This document shows positions 11,813 through 23,458 of a stretch of 64,000 bases of DNA, piece by piece. The stretch covers positions 124,001-188,000 of the forward strand of contig VLTN01000033.1 of NCBI GenBank assembly GCA_008330645.1. The letters run 5' to 3'. Positions within the stretch are counted from its first letter, which is position 1, and every line of letters starts with the position of its first letter. The DNA is from Cafeteria roenbergensis (taxonomy: Eukaryota; Sar; Bigyra; Bicosoecida; Cafeteriaceae). The notes under the pieces were generated by a model that saw only the letters and a list, made by a program, of their open reading frames with translations, did no database searches and was not told the DNA's origin. Both the position numbers and the translations under genes were made by a program.

Positions 11813-13627
11813 CTAGGGCTGCCCTGCCGAAGCTTGCTCGCTCGCTGGGGTCTTGGTGCTTGCCTTGGGCACAACAGCTGGAGGCACTGGGATGCGAACT
11901 CGCTCCCCTGCAGGCACGGAGAGAAACTCGGAGTCTCCCGTCTGCACCCTCAGGCCACCGCCCTTTGCCCAGCCCTTGGGCCTTGACCGGGCAGTGTTGG
12001 CCGACGCGTTGGCAAGCCGGCCGAGCCACGACCCGCCGCCCCCTCGCAAGTCGTACAGCTGCACCATCGTCGGCACAACAAAGACCCGCCGGAAGCCGTG
12101 CATCGCCATTGACGTGCACAGCCCGGCATGCTCGCACCCATTGGCGGAACTGTCCCCTGACCACTGACCCGTTGCCAGCGCAGCCGCTCTGAACACGGCT
12201 AGGCCTCCAAACGCGCAGCGAACGGGCATCCACGGCAGGCCTGGCGCCCGCAGCCGCCTCTTGAGGGCAGGGTACCACTTGCTCCCAGAGCGCGCCTCGA
12301 TGTGGTTTCCGTAGTCCAGCCCCCGCAGCCGCAGCGCTGCCCAGTCCCAGACAAACCCAGACGCGGCCTGCTGGCCGTACGCGGCTGCAACATCCCACTC
12401 ATAGGCCCAAGAGGCGTTTCCCGGCCTCGGGGGGGGGCACCTGGGCCCTGCGGACGCGACCTCGGCCGCGAATTGCTCATCACTCTCGGCCGCCGACAGA
12501 ATGGCCCCGCGAGGCGGCCGGCACTCGCCGTCTTCCACGGGCGAGTGCGTGGATCCAAACCACCCAGCCGCTGCGTCCTCGTCGTGGGGGCGGAACACGC
12601 TCGCGACGCCGCCCGCATCCCATCCGAACTCGAAGTCAAGGTCCCCCATCACCACCACATCAAATGAGAACCCTGCCAGGCTCCGCGCCCCCGCGACCCG
12701 AGTGGCAGGCCCTCCCTCCCCCCCCTCGTCCCCGCCCCGGGGCCGGCCTCCGCGCAGGGCGCGCCCCGACTGTGCCGTCAAGTTGGACCCTGCCCAGCAC
12801 AGCCCGCCGGCGCACCCGTTCCTCGCCCTCGCTGCCTCCGCGAGGCGCACTGCTGCTGCCTCGGGGTCTTCTGGGGGCGCCCAGTGGCGGTACGGCGCCC
12901 GTGCAAGCCGCCTGCCGCCCCCTCTCGGCGCGTCGCTGCCTGTGAGCCATCTCGCAGCCTGCCGGGGCGGGGTTTCCCCTGCGCCCGCGCCTTCGCGGAC
13001 GGACCCCATGCCGTAAATTACAGAGGCGAGCATGTTGCGCATCGCCGCGAGAGCCACGGTGCGGTCGCTCCTGTCTCTGACGCCCTCCCCGAACATGCGC
13101 CGACTGATGACGGTCACGCGCCCCGGGTCCTGCTGCTGCCACGCAGCGAGGAGGGCAGCGCTGCCGTCGTCTGAATCGCTCTCCATCACAACGACGCGGT
13201 AGTCGGCAAACAGCTCGCCGGTCTTGCGCATTGACTCCAGCATCGCCGGCAGCGTCGACACAACGTTGTGCGCCAGCCCGCAGAGAACGGCAGTGTGGCG
13301 CGCGCACTCTAAGCACGGCACGGCACGCTTGGCGCCAAGCGCTGCTGCCTCGGCAGGCCCTCTTGCCGCCGCCCAGTCAAGCGTGGCGAGCCCAAGAAAA
13401 TCGCTCGAGGCCGGCGAACCGCCTCTTGCGCGCACCGCATCAGGCTGGCCGGCGGAAGGGCCCGAGGCCGAGTGACGGGCCCGACGGCCGCCCCATTCGG
13501 GCGACATCAACGCGGCAGTGGCCACCGCGGCCAACACAGCTGCAGCGACTGCGGCCGCGAGAACTGTCAGCGCTTGCATTCGGCGGCCGCCACGCTGAGG
13601 AGGCCCCTGCTGCACAGGGGGGCGCAT
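11813..13627 (-). CDS. Type II membrane glycosyltransferase, putative (GT69-like)
   Basis: Single-exon gene, 604 aa, ATG at 13627. A short basic N-terminus is followed by one membrane helix (about residues 17-40) and a lumenal domain, the usual Golgi transferase layout. Conserved-looking motifs are VVMESDSDDGS (about residue 145) and DVVVMGDLDFEFG (about 325), whose DLD would be a DxD metal/nucleotide-sugar site. The organisation resembles fungal alpha-1,3-mannosyltransferases of the Cap59/CMT1 group, but I cannot confirm the family by alignment. A variable Gly/Arg-rich insert lies at about residues 195-290. The 3' end faces that of the GH79 gene, with 215 bp between them. Confidence 0.6.
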   Translation of the reverse strand: MRPPVQQGPPQRGGRRMQALTVLAAAVAAAVLAAVATAALMSPEWGGRRARHSASGPSAGQPDAVRARGGSPASSDFLGLATLDWAAARGPAEAAALGAKRAVPCLECARHTAVLCGLAHNVVSTLPAMLESMRKTGELFADYRVVVMESDSDDGSAALLAAWQQQDPGRVTVISRRMFGEGVRDRSDRTVALAAMRNMLASVIYGMGSVREGAGAGETPPRQAARWLTGSDAPRGGGRRLARAPYRHWAPPEDPEAAAVRLAEAARARNGCAGGLCWAGSNLTAQSGRALRGGRPRGGDEGGEGGPATRVAGARSLAGFSFDVVVMGDLDFEFGWDAGGVASVFRPHDEDAAAGWFGSTHSPVEDGECRPPRGAILSAAESDEQFAAEVASAGPRCPPPRPGNASWAYEWDVAAAYGQQAASGFVWDWAALRLRGLDYGNHIEARSGSKWYPALKRRLRAPGLPWMPVRCAFGGLAVFRAAALATGQWSGDSSANGCEHAGLCTSMAMHGFRRVFVVPTMVQLYDLRGGGGSWLGRLANASANTARSRPKGWAKGGGLRVQTGDSEFLSVPAGERVRIPVPPAVVPKASTKTPASEQASAGQP

Positions 13628-14392
13628 CGCAGCCGTCGGCGGCCACCTCGGGCAGGTCGCGAGGCCCTCGGGTCCCCGGAGACGGGCCTAGCCGGCGCCG
13701 CGCCGGCCTGTCGCCGGGTTGCAGTCCTGTGCCGCTGCGGTCCTTGCCAAATTCGCCGCTGGCGCTGCTTGCAGAGCGGCCGCCACGAGCGCCCGGCAGG
13801 GCGGGGCATTGAGGACTGCCCGCGCCGCAAGCGCGTGGCGTGCCGTGGCGACGTACGAGGCTCCGCCCAAACACCGCTGTCAGGGCCGGGGCGCGCGGGT
13901 GGCCCGTGACCAGAGCAGCTCGTCGCGTGTGTCCGGCCATCGGCCGAATCCGGATTGCTTGGGCCGCTGCCGTCGCGCTCCCGCCCGCACCTGGCCAGGC
14001 CGGCATCACTGCTGATACGGTGCCCGGCTCCAGTCGCGGCAGACGGTTCTGAGCGCGCGCAAACGCGCGGGAGCTTGGCATGCTCCTGCGGAGATGAGCT
14101 GGGTTCGTGGCACCGGCTCGCCGCCCACAGCCCGGGGTCCACCTGCAGGAGGGTTCACGTCAAGGCACCGGTCGGCAGGCCGCTGGTCCCGACGAGCGGG
14201 GCGCGAAACATCGAGCTTGGCCCCAACGGCAGCCCGGACACGTCCCCGAAATGTCGCATTCGGTTTCCCCACGCCTCGACCTTCCGGCAGAGCCGAACGC
14301 GCCACGGCGACACCCACCAACAACGCTGACGCCACGCGCTCGCACTCCGCATTGCGCCCCGGAAGGCCGAGGCGGGTGCAGCACGAACGACC
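13628..14392. other. Divergent intergenic/promoter region (glycosyltransferase / ABCA)
   Basis: 765 bp between divergent start codons. Open frames here are GC-driven, overlap each other in all directions and show no domain. I see no RNA gene or repeat. Confidence 0.5.
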
Positions 14393-17300
14393 ATGTCGTT
14401 CCTTCGCCACTTCAATGCGCTGTTGTGTGAGCAGGCGGCCATGGCTTGCCGGCCGACTCGCCCTGGGTGCGTGCCCTTGCAGCGGCAGCCTCGCGGAAAG
14501 CCATCGCTGATTTCCCCCCTCTCCACAAGCCGTCTGGGCGCCCCGCAGGCAAGAACATGCGCCTCAAGTGGCGCAGCAAGTGTGTCACCTTCCTGGAGGT
14601 CGGCTTGCCGCCCATCCTGGTGCTCATCCTCGTCGCGATGTGAGATTGCCGCAGGCGCGAGCCAACTGGCCGATCACTAGTTTTTCCGCCCCTTGTCAGT
14701 TGCACCCTCGCCCCGCCCCGCCCGGCGCCTGCGCGTCCTCGCAGCTACGGGATCTTTGAACCCACCAATGTTTCGGTGAGCATAGCGCAAGGGCGACCCG
14801 GTCTGGGGCTTCGCGCGCCCTGCAGGCGGCTCGAAGACGGTGCCGTCGGCCGGACCAAGCGCCCGTCCTCGCCTGCCGTCTCCCGCCTCTGGCCCGAGCG
14901 CGCCAGCGCGCCCCGCCGCTCCCGACCCGCCCTTCCCGCCCCCCGCGCCCCCGCACCGCGTATGTGAATGCTGGCCCGCAGACGAGCCAGTTCGTCGAGC
15001 AGGCCGTCCACGTGGTGCCATTCAGCCCCTTGCCGTACCGGCTGCAGCAGATGAACTGGCGCCTCGGCGTCGCCGCCGAGACCAACGATGCCGCGACCAT
15101 TGCGGCGCGCGACCGCTTCGTCGACTGGCTCGACGCGTACCACCCGGCCCTCAACGGCTCGTCCTCGGGATTCCTGAGCCCGGGCATGAAGAGCGTGTTC
15201 GTGCCCAAGCCGTCGGAGGTGACCCTCAAGTTTGACTCGAACGCCGACCTCGACACCTACGTGCTCAACGACGACTACGGCATCACCGAGGCGGTGCCCC
15301 GCCTTGCCGCCTGCATCGTGTTTCGCTCCGCTGGTCCGGCATGGTGAGCCGCTTCGGCCGCACGGCGCGCGCGGCCCCTTGCTTGCCTCGTTGCACTAAT
15401 TTTCGTCTCGCGCGGTCGCCGGCCCTCTCGTCCAGCTTCCCAAGCCCTGGGACCGACAGTTGCGGGAGGGGGTGTTTGGCGGGCTCGCACAAGGGTTGCG
15501 CGCATGCCGGGCGACGCTAACGGCGCGGCTGTGGCGCCGGCGGCTCGCTCGCGCGGGGTGACGTTGCGGGAGGGCCCGGGCTGATGATGCACCAGTCGCG
15601 GCGCCCTGCCGCGCCCTTGGGCCCTCCTGCCGTCGCTTCCCCCGCGTTGGCGTGCTGGAATTGCGGGTCCGAGAGAGCTTGCTGCCGCGCTTGGCTGTCG
15701 CTGGCCCTCCGGCTCGCACCGGCAAAGCGAGGGGTCGCCGCCGCGAACAGTCCACTATTTCCCCGCCCCCCCCCCTCCCCCAACCGCCTGTTCTGCGCCG
15801 AATGGCTTCCGCAGGGACTATAGCATCCGCATGAACTTTTCGACGACGCCCAACACCTTCCGCGCGGTTGACGTGCTGGCGCGCAATGTTCGCCTGAGCA
15901 CTCTGCAGGACTACGCGCTGTTCCGCCCCACGGACGTGTCGCCCAAGGACAGCGGTTTCCTCCCGTCCTTCTCCACGCTGCAGCTCGAGGTCGACCGCTT
16001 CATCCTGAACTCGTCCGCGCCCGCATTCACGGCTCTGGACGTGGACGCGGAGTCCTTCGCTTTGAAAAAGCTCGCTCCGATGGCGGCGGTGATGCCCCAG
16101 ATCGCGGCGGAGATCAAGGCCATCACCGCAGCAGCCCAGACCAACCCGCTAGGCGCAGCTGCCTCCCTCTCCTCCTTCCTGTCGTGGATGGGCTCGGAGC
16201 GGTTCGCGCCCAACTCGCTCTCCTTCGTTGCCTTCCCCATCGTGGGCTTCGAGAGCAACGGCTTCTACGCCGTGGTGCAGAACATCTTCCCCTTCTTCTT
16301 CGTCCTCACCCAGCTCTTCCCCGTCGCCATGCTGCTCCGCGGCCTCGTGAGCGAGAAGGAGCTCCGCCTTCGCGAGGCCCTCAAGATGATGGGCGTCGAC
16401 AGCGCCGCCCTCAGCTTCAGCTGGATCGCCCAGTACGTCCTCATCTTCTTCATCCAGGCCATCCTCATCGCGGCCATCGGCGGCGGGACTATGTTCAAAG
16501 CGTCGGACTTTGGCGCGAGCTTCCTCCTCTTCTTCCTCTTCGGCGTGTCCTCGGTCGCCTTCATCGTGTTCATCTCCGTCTTTTTCACGCGCACCAAGCT
16601 CGCCACCATCGTGGGCATTCTGCTCTTCCTCGCCCTCTACTTCGTGTACTCGGCCACCTCGGCAGACGAGATTGCCTTCGAGAGCAAACTCGCCTCGGCG
16701 CTCGCTTCCCCCACCGCCTTTGCCCTCGGCATCAAGACCCTGAGCCTCTACGAAGACCAGGGCGTCGGCGTCAAGCTCGGCACCAACTCCGACATCCTGC
16801 TGCGCAACTGGTCTTTCGACGCCTCCCTGCTCATGATGGCCCTCGACACCGTCGTCTACCTCGTGCTGGCCTGGTACATCGACGAGGTCATGCCCGCCAG
16901 CTTCCGCGAGTTCGGCGTGCCCCGCCCCTTCTACTTCTTCGTCACCCCCGCGTACTGGCGCGAGGTCTGCGGCTTCCGCGCCGTGGACGAAGGGACCAGC
17001 CTTGCTGGCGCAGGGGGCAAGCGCTTCGTGCCTGCGGGCGACAAGGACGAGTTCTTCGAGACCCCCGATACCGGCCTGCTCTCCAAGGGCGCCGACGGCC
17101 GCCTCGTGGCCGTGCGTGGCCTCCGCCGCGAGTTTGGCGACTTCACCGCCGTCAAGGACATCGACCTCGACTGCTTCGAGGGCCAGATCACCGTCATCCT
17201 CGGCCACAACGGCGCCGGCAAGAGCACCACCTTCAACATGCTCACCGGCCTCATCCCCTCCACGTCTGGCAGCGCGGCCATCTACGGCAAGAGCACGACC

Positions 17301-20300
17301 ACGCAGATGCACGACGTCCGCCGCAGCCTCGGCGTGTGTCCGCAGCACGACGTCCTCTGGCCGACCCTCACCGTGCGCGAGCACCTCGGTCTCTTCGCCG
17401 AAGTGAAGCAGCTTCCCCATGACACCAAGGACAAGTCCATCGCCGACGCCATCGAGATGGTGGGCCTCACCGAGAAGACCAACATGCTCTCCTCCTCCCT
17501 CTCCGGCGGCCAGAAGCGGAAGCTTTCCGTCGCAATCGCGCTCCTCGGCGACCCCAAGCTCGTCATCCTCGACGAGCCCACGTCTGGCATGGACCCGTAC
17601 TCCCGCCGCGCCACGTGGGAGATGCTCCGCACCGCCCGCGAGGGCCGCACCATCATCCTCACCACCCACTTCATGGACGAGGCCGACCTGCTCGGCGACC
17701 GCGTGGCCATCATGTCCCACGGCAAGGTCGAGTGCTGCGGCTCCCCCATGTTCCTCAAGTCGAAGCTCAACGCCGGGTACGAGATGACCATCGTCAAGAG
17801 GCAGCACACCACGGACAGCGAGCTCGGCTGCGACAGCGACGCCATCGTCGCCGCGATCAACCGGCACGTTCCAGACACCGAGCCCGACACGAACATCGGC
17901 GCGGAGATGCGGGTCAAGCTCGCCTTCGGGGCGGCGCGCACCCTTCCCGGCCTCTTCGACGAGTTCGACGCTGACATGGCCAAGCCGCCGCGCGACCAGA
18001 AGCTCGGCATCACGACCTACGGAGTCAGCGTCACCTCCATCGAGTCAGTCTTCCTCACCGTGGCGTCGGGCACCTTCCGCACTCCCGGCACCACTGCCGG
18101 GGCAATCGAGGGCGGCGCCTCTGCTGCTGCGACTGGCGGCGCCGCCGCGGCCAGGGCCTCGGGCGCAAGCGGATCCAAGGTCACCGTCGCCCCGGCGCCT
18201 GCTGCCGCCCCGTCTGCCGTCGTCCCCAAGATGCCCACCACGGTGGACCGCGACCCCGAGGACGGCTTCACTCACGCCACGCTGGAGGACGTGCGCGGCC
18301 GCGCCCGCAAGGACACGTTCACTCCGATCGGCCGCTTCGTAACCCACTTCAGGGCCCTGCTCTGCAAGCGCATCAGCTACCAGGCCCGGGACTGGAAGTT
18401 CTTCTGCTGCTCCGTCCTCCTCCCCGGTCTCATCGTCGTCTTCGGTCTCGCCTTGCTCCTGCAGTCGCAGCTCACCGCCTGGCCCCAGCTCCGCATGTCC
18501 ACGGCCCAGGTCAACCGCGTGCGCAGCGGCGCCGGGTACGACAACCTCGAGTTCCGCGTGCCGTTCATGGCCTACAACGCCACCCAGTTCCCGACTTCGT
18601 CGGCGGCCTTCCCGGGCGACGTGGTCAAGGCCGGCGTGATGCCCAACGTCACGGCCGAGGCCATTGCCTCTGACGCCAGCATCGCCAACTCGTTCAACTT
18701 CATCAACGAGAGCGCCGTTCCCGGCACAAGCCGCGTCAACACCCTCTACCAGCTCAACCGCATGTCCACGTGGTTGCTCCAGAACCGCGCGCAGCACCGC
18801 GCCAGCCGCTACGCCGCGTTCGTCTTCGCCCGCGACACCTTCGCCCCCGCCGCGGAGTACCTGGCCGGCGTGCCCCAGCTCTACGCTTTCGTGAACACCT
18901 CCGCCAGCCACGGCGCCGCCATCGCCACCAACCTTGCCTCGACCGCCATCGCCAAGGCGCTCGGCCGCCCTGACGTGTCCTCCATCACCGTGACCAACAA
19001 CCCCCTCCCGTTCACAAAGCGGCAGTCCGTCGTCTTCGGCCAGTTCGGATCTCTCACCGCCGCGCTCGTCATCATCATCGCCTTCGTCTTCGTCTCCCTC
19101 GCCCCCATCTCCTTCGTGGTCCGCGAGCGCGAGACCTCGGCCAAGCACCAGCAGCAGCTGGCGGGCGTCAGCATCGTCTCCTACTGGCTCTCCTCCTTCC
19201 TGTGGGACTACATCGCGTACCTCCTGCCCATGGCGATCGCCATCATCACGGTAGTCGCCTACGACCTGAAGGAGTTCATCTCCGAGGAGGGCAGCTCCGT
19301 CAACGCCTTCGTCGCCCTCATGTTCCTCTACGGCGTGAACTCCATCGCCTTCGCCTACCTAGTGGGCCACGCCTTCACGTCCCACACCGGCGCGCAGGTC
19401 GCCATCCAGCTTATCGGCGTCATCTCCCTCATTCTCGTCATCGTGTCCTTCGTGCTCGGCCTCATCACCGACACCTGCCAGATCAACGACAGCCTCCGCT
19501 ACATCTTCATGCTCTTCCCCGGCTTCGCTCTCGGCAACGGCCTCCTTCAGGTGTCCTTCCGCGCGACTCTGCCCTTCATCATCGCCCAGTGCGACCGCGC
19601 CCACGACGTCAACATCGACCGCCCCACCTCCTACGACGCGTTCGACATGGAGGTGGCCGGCCTCAACATCATCTACCTCATCGGGGTCGGTCTCCTCTAC
19701 CTGGCTCTTGCCGTGTTTGTCGACATCGTCCGCAACAACCCCAACATGCAGATCTCCTGCAACCGAACCTCCAGCGTCTCGGAGCCCCCCGCGGACGACG
19801 ACGACGACGTTGCCAACGAGCGCCGCCGCATCCAAACGGGCTCCGATGCCGACCTAAAGGACGACGTCGTCATCCTCAACCGCCTCACCAAGACGTACGG
19901 CGAAAAGAAGGCCGTCAAGGGCCTCAGCTTCGGCGTCAAGGTCGGCCAAGTCTTCGGGTTCCTCGGCATCAACGGCGCGGGCAAGACCACCACTCTCAAG
20001 ATGCTCAGCGGCGACGTGCTCCCCTCCCCGGGCGGCAAGGCAACCATCGCGGGCTTTGACATTCTGGAGCAGCAGAGCCAGGTTCGCCGCCTGCTCGGCT
20101 ACTGCCCGCAGTTCGACGCCCTCCTCGACCTCCTCACCGTGCGCGAGCACCTCTTCCTCTTCGCCCGCATCAAGGGCGTCGCCGAGGCCGACATCCCGGA
20201 CCTGGTGACCACCAAGATGGAGGAGATGGGCCTCACCATGTACGCCGACCGCGTGTCGCAGGCCCTGTCCGGAGGCAACCGCCGCAAGCTCTCCATGGCC

Positions 20301-21239
20301 ATCGCGCTCGTGTCCGAGCCCCCCGTCGTCTTCGCGGACGAGCCCTCCACCGGGATGGACCCCAAGGCCCGGCGCGACATGTGGAAGATCATTCTGCGCA
20401 TCGCGCGCTCCAAGGCCACCTCCGTCGTCCTCACCTCGCACTCCATGGAGGAGGTCGAGGCCCTCTGCTCCCGTGTCGCCATCATGGTCGGCGGCCGCCT
20501 GCGCTGCCTGGGGTCCATCCAGCACCTCAAGAACAAGTTCGGCCGCGGCTGGATGATCGAGGTGCGCCAGAAGGCCACGACCGCCGAGCAGGTGGAGGCG
20601 ATGGCGGAGCGCGTGCGCAAGTTCGGCGTCGTCACCCGCGTTGGGGGCGAGGCTGCCGACGCCTCCGAGTGCGTCGTGCGCGACAACTTCGTCTCCATGT
20701 TCAACCGGCTGGGCCGGCCCGAGTGGATTGAGGAGGTTCACCCCAAGCGGTCTGGGTGGATGGTCCAGTCGGCCATCGACTCGCGCCCCGGCAGGGACGT
20801 GCCCCTCGAGCTGCTTGCGCCCTGGCTGGCGGAGCAGGAGCACGCTGACGACCTGATCGACTTTGTGACCAAGACTGCCTTCAAGCCGGACGACGTCGAG
20901 GCGCCCCGCCTCATCGAGCGCCACGGCCTCAAGTTCCGCTTCCGCATCCCGCCGCAGACCATGTCTCTCGGCAGCATGTTCCGCGCCATGGAGGAGGGCC
21001 GCGAGCCGCACCTCATGGCCGACTATTCCATCGGCCAGACCTCCCTCGAGCAGGTGTTCAACCAGTTCGCTGCCCAGCAAGACGAGGAGAAGGGCCACAT
21101 GGCGGGAATGATTACGGACGAAGGCCCAGCAGCCGCGACCAAGCGCGGCGCGGCCAGCAGCACTGCGGGCCCGGACGGGCGCCGCAAGGTGGAGAGCCCG
21201 CTCACCACCGCCGCGGGCTCATCGAAGCCGCGTTCGTAG
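14393..21239 (+). CDS. ABCA-subfamily full ABC transporter
   Basis: Full-size ABCA lipid transporter/flippase (two membrane halves, two ATPase domains), 1980 aa. Exons are 14393-14426, 14549-14639, 14745-14775, 14982-15343 and 15815-21239; introns are 122, 105, 206 and 471 nt. The spliced N-terminus reads MSFLRHFNALLC, then KNMRLKWRSKCVTFLEVGLPP, as in ABCA proteins (cytosolic start, first helix). A large extracellular loop follows, then membrane helices with the ABCA motif SEKELRLREALKMMG. NBD1 has Walker A GHNGAGKST near residue 636, signature LSGGQKRKLS, LDEPTSGMD, and H-loop TTHFMDEAD. NBD2 has GINGAGKTTT near 1558, LSGGNRRKLS, ADEPSTGMD and LTSHSMEE. An Ala-rich linker separates the halves. 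All catalytic motifs are intact. Four introns fall in the first 520 coding bases and none in the last 5.4 kb. Confidence 0.95.
14676..14692. promoter_or_regulatory. CACTAGTTTTTCCGCCC element in ABCA intron 2
   Basis: This 17-mer differs at one base from CACTAGTTTTCCCGCCC at 28352-28368, upstream of the DHCR24-like start. It contains an E2F-like TTTYCCGCC core. It lies in the 105-nt second intron. A role as an enhancer-type site is inference. Confidence 0.3.
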
Positions 21240-21273
21240 AGCAGCGCAGTTGCGCGCCGCGCCGACGCGAATC

Positions 21274-21287
21274 GATACTTGGCGCTC
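21274..21287. promoter_or_regulatory. E2F-like element GATACTTGGCGCTC
   Basis: Second of three ATAYTTGGCGYYC sites, 35 bp downstream of the ABCA stop. With no gene assigned next to it, its target is unclear. Confidence 0.25.
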
Positions 21288-23315
21288 GTGGCGACGCTGG
21301 CCAGTGCCCCAATCACAAGTTCCTTGCGTGTCCACCGACGATTCGAATCGAAGCAGGATTGGCAGCCACGGCGAGCCGACGCGCTCACACAACCTTCAGC
21401 ACCCGCAACCGCCGCGGCACTTTGCGAACGCGCGGGGTGGGCCGACAGTAGCCACACAAGCGAAAGATGCGAAGGACAGCACGACCGGTTGGTGCGCCGT
21501 TTTTTTTGCTCAGTCGGCGGGCCAAGTTGGCCGTGATTGCAGTCTGAGTCAGTGGCCGGTCGATTGACGGGCGGACAAGCGGCTTCGTGGGCCGGAATCT
21601 CGCACTCGCGCCCTGCGCGGCCGCTGGCCCAGCCCACCGCAGTCCCCTGGTTCAGCAGCACGGCGTGGAGGCTCGTTTTCCGCGCGAGACTGGTCGGAGG
21701 GCTGCTCGAGCGACTGCACGGGCCGCCAAGCGAGCCCACCGCACCGGCTCGACGGCGCAGCGCGACAGGAAAGAACTTCCTCGCCATCGCCCGGTCCGGG
21801 CCGACCGAGAGGAAGCCTGCGGAACCATGCGGCCGCTCCGCGCAGCCTGCGGAGGGGCGATGCAGCGAGGGGGGCTGGCTGGGGCCGGCCAACTCGCGCT
21901 GAGCGCAGCGGGCGGCGTTGCAGCGGAATCTCAAGTGGCCGTCTCTGTTCACTCCCCCTGGCTGGACTTGGCTCCGCACCCGCTGCCGGGTGCCGGGCAG
22001 CCGGCAGCCCCCGTGTGCGCTGTGGGCGCGCTCGGCGATGTGATCGGCAGCACTGGGCCTGCGGGGCGAGTGCGCAGCTCCCGGGATGGTGATTGCTGTC
22101 TGGGAGGCATCGCCGCCCCGCCCACGGCAGCTGAGCCCCACCACCCTGGTCTGTTGGGGTCCCCTCAAGAGGCCGGCCTACTCCGGCCTGGTGGGCTTTG
22201 GCTGCGTGACAACGGCGCAGTCCTTGGGCGGGCCGGCCGCAGCTCGCCAGCAAGAGGCAACCGGCTCCACTCGCGTCGAGCGTCTCGAGGGCGCAGCGCA
22301 CTCGCTCGACGGCCTCGGGCGCGCTCGGCTGCCACAGCCTCGCGCGCCGTCGTTCGCGCCGTGGGTGCCGCTGCAATGCATCGGCCCGCGAGCGCGCTGG
22401 ACGTCTCCGCCCGGGGCGGCAGCGCGGCGCTCCGCTCATGCGGAACGCGTGCGGGCGCGTTGCGCGCCGTGGAAGTGTGGCGCAAGACGGCCGGCCGTGC
22501 GACGTCCCCGGGGGGTACCGGCAGTGCCCGATCCGGCCTTCACGGCAGCGGCGGCCGCACCAGCGGCAAGCCGTGCAGTCGCGCCGACGGGCTTGGCAGC
22601 GCCTGGGACACCTGCACCGACGCAGCCGCGCCTTCCGCGCTCAGCCACGGCAGCGACGCGCCTGCCGGCTCGCACGCCGCCCGAGCCGTGTCCGAGGCCT
22701 CCTCCTCGTCGCTTGACGAGGATGAGGCCCCGGCCGCCTTGCCGGGCAGGCCGAGCCACGCTTGCCCGCGTCGTCTCACGCCCGGTCGCGCCGGGCACGC
22801 CGCTGCCACTGCGGCCCCAGACGCCACCGCCGCATCAGCTTTGGCTGTGTCTGTGGCTGTAGCCGGGGTGCCCCAGGCCCTCGCCCGGCCAGGCGGCGGC
22901 GCTAGCCGCACCGGCGCGCCCCGAGACGGTCCGGCGGTCTCCCGCGCCCAGGGCTTGCCCTTGGCCCCGGCGCAGCCGCAGCTGACGCGGCCGCCGTCCC
23001 TCTCGGGCACCTCTGCGCCAGTGCCCCGCCTGCCGCTGTCCCGCGCGTTGCCCGGTAGCCGCGACGTGCGAGCGCACGACCCGGCTGCCGCGGCCCCGTG
23101 GGCCGCCAGCGCGCCGTCGCCTCGGCCGTGCGGCACTCTGCGTCGGGCCTGATATTGTCCAGTGTTGTAAGGTATCCTGCGTTCTTCGGTGGTGTGTGCT
23201 TGCGTGCCCAAGTGCCACTGTCAAAGCTGGCAGCGAGGCGGGAGCTTCCCTGAGTTGTGCGATGACTAACTTCGAGCCTCTCGAAATATGTGGTGTCTCA
23301 ACTAGCAACTCTGAC

Positions 23316-23330
23316 GCATATTTGGCGCCC
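23316..23330. promoter_or_regulatory. E2F-like element GCATATTTGGCGCCC
   Basis: Third of the three related sites and the best match to the E2F consensus (TTTGGCGC). It lies 129-143 bp upstream of the sorting nexin start, in normal promoter range. Confidence 0.35.
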
Positions 23331-23458
23331 GACAAGCAACTCGCTCGCGGGGGGGGGCTGCTTCTCGGCATGCGCGGCGACTCCACACCAAGCGGCGCCA
23401 GAGCGAGGGCCCCGCGCTCGGTCAGCCACACGCTCTCGCTTGACGCGAGTGTTTGCTC

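Larger units (their letters stand above)
21240..23458. other. 2.2 kb region without an assignable gene
   Basis: Lies between the ABCA stop and the sorting nexin start. A plus-strand frame is open for 521 codons ending at 23152, but its 5' part has no ATG before about 21827 and its composition is Ala/Arg/Pro-rich without domains. Overlapping minus-strand frames are equally open, with short protein-like patches (around 22200-22350 and a Ser/Asp/Glu-rich stretch near 22700). No plus-strand GTGAG donor is apparent. It could hold a fast-evolving gene, but strand and frame cannot be decided. An 8-9 T run occurs near 21500. Confidence 0.4.

Noticed and set aside
16149-21098. Minus-strand frames of 572 and 414 codons under the ABCA gene
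   Set aside because: Antisense shadows of a complete ABCA transporter. Their Glu/His/Leu/Val-rich composition is the complement of ABCA codons.
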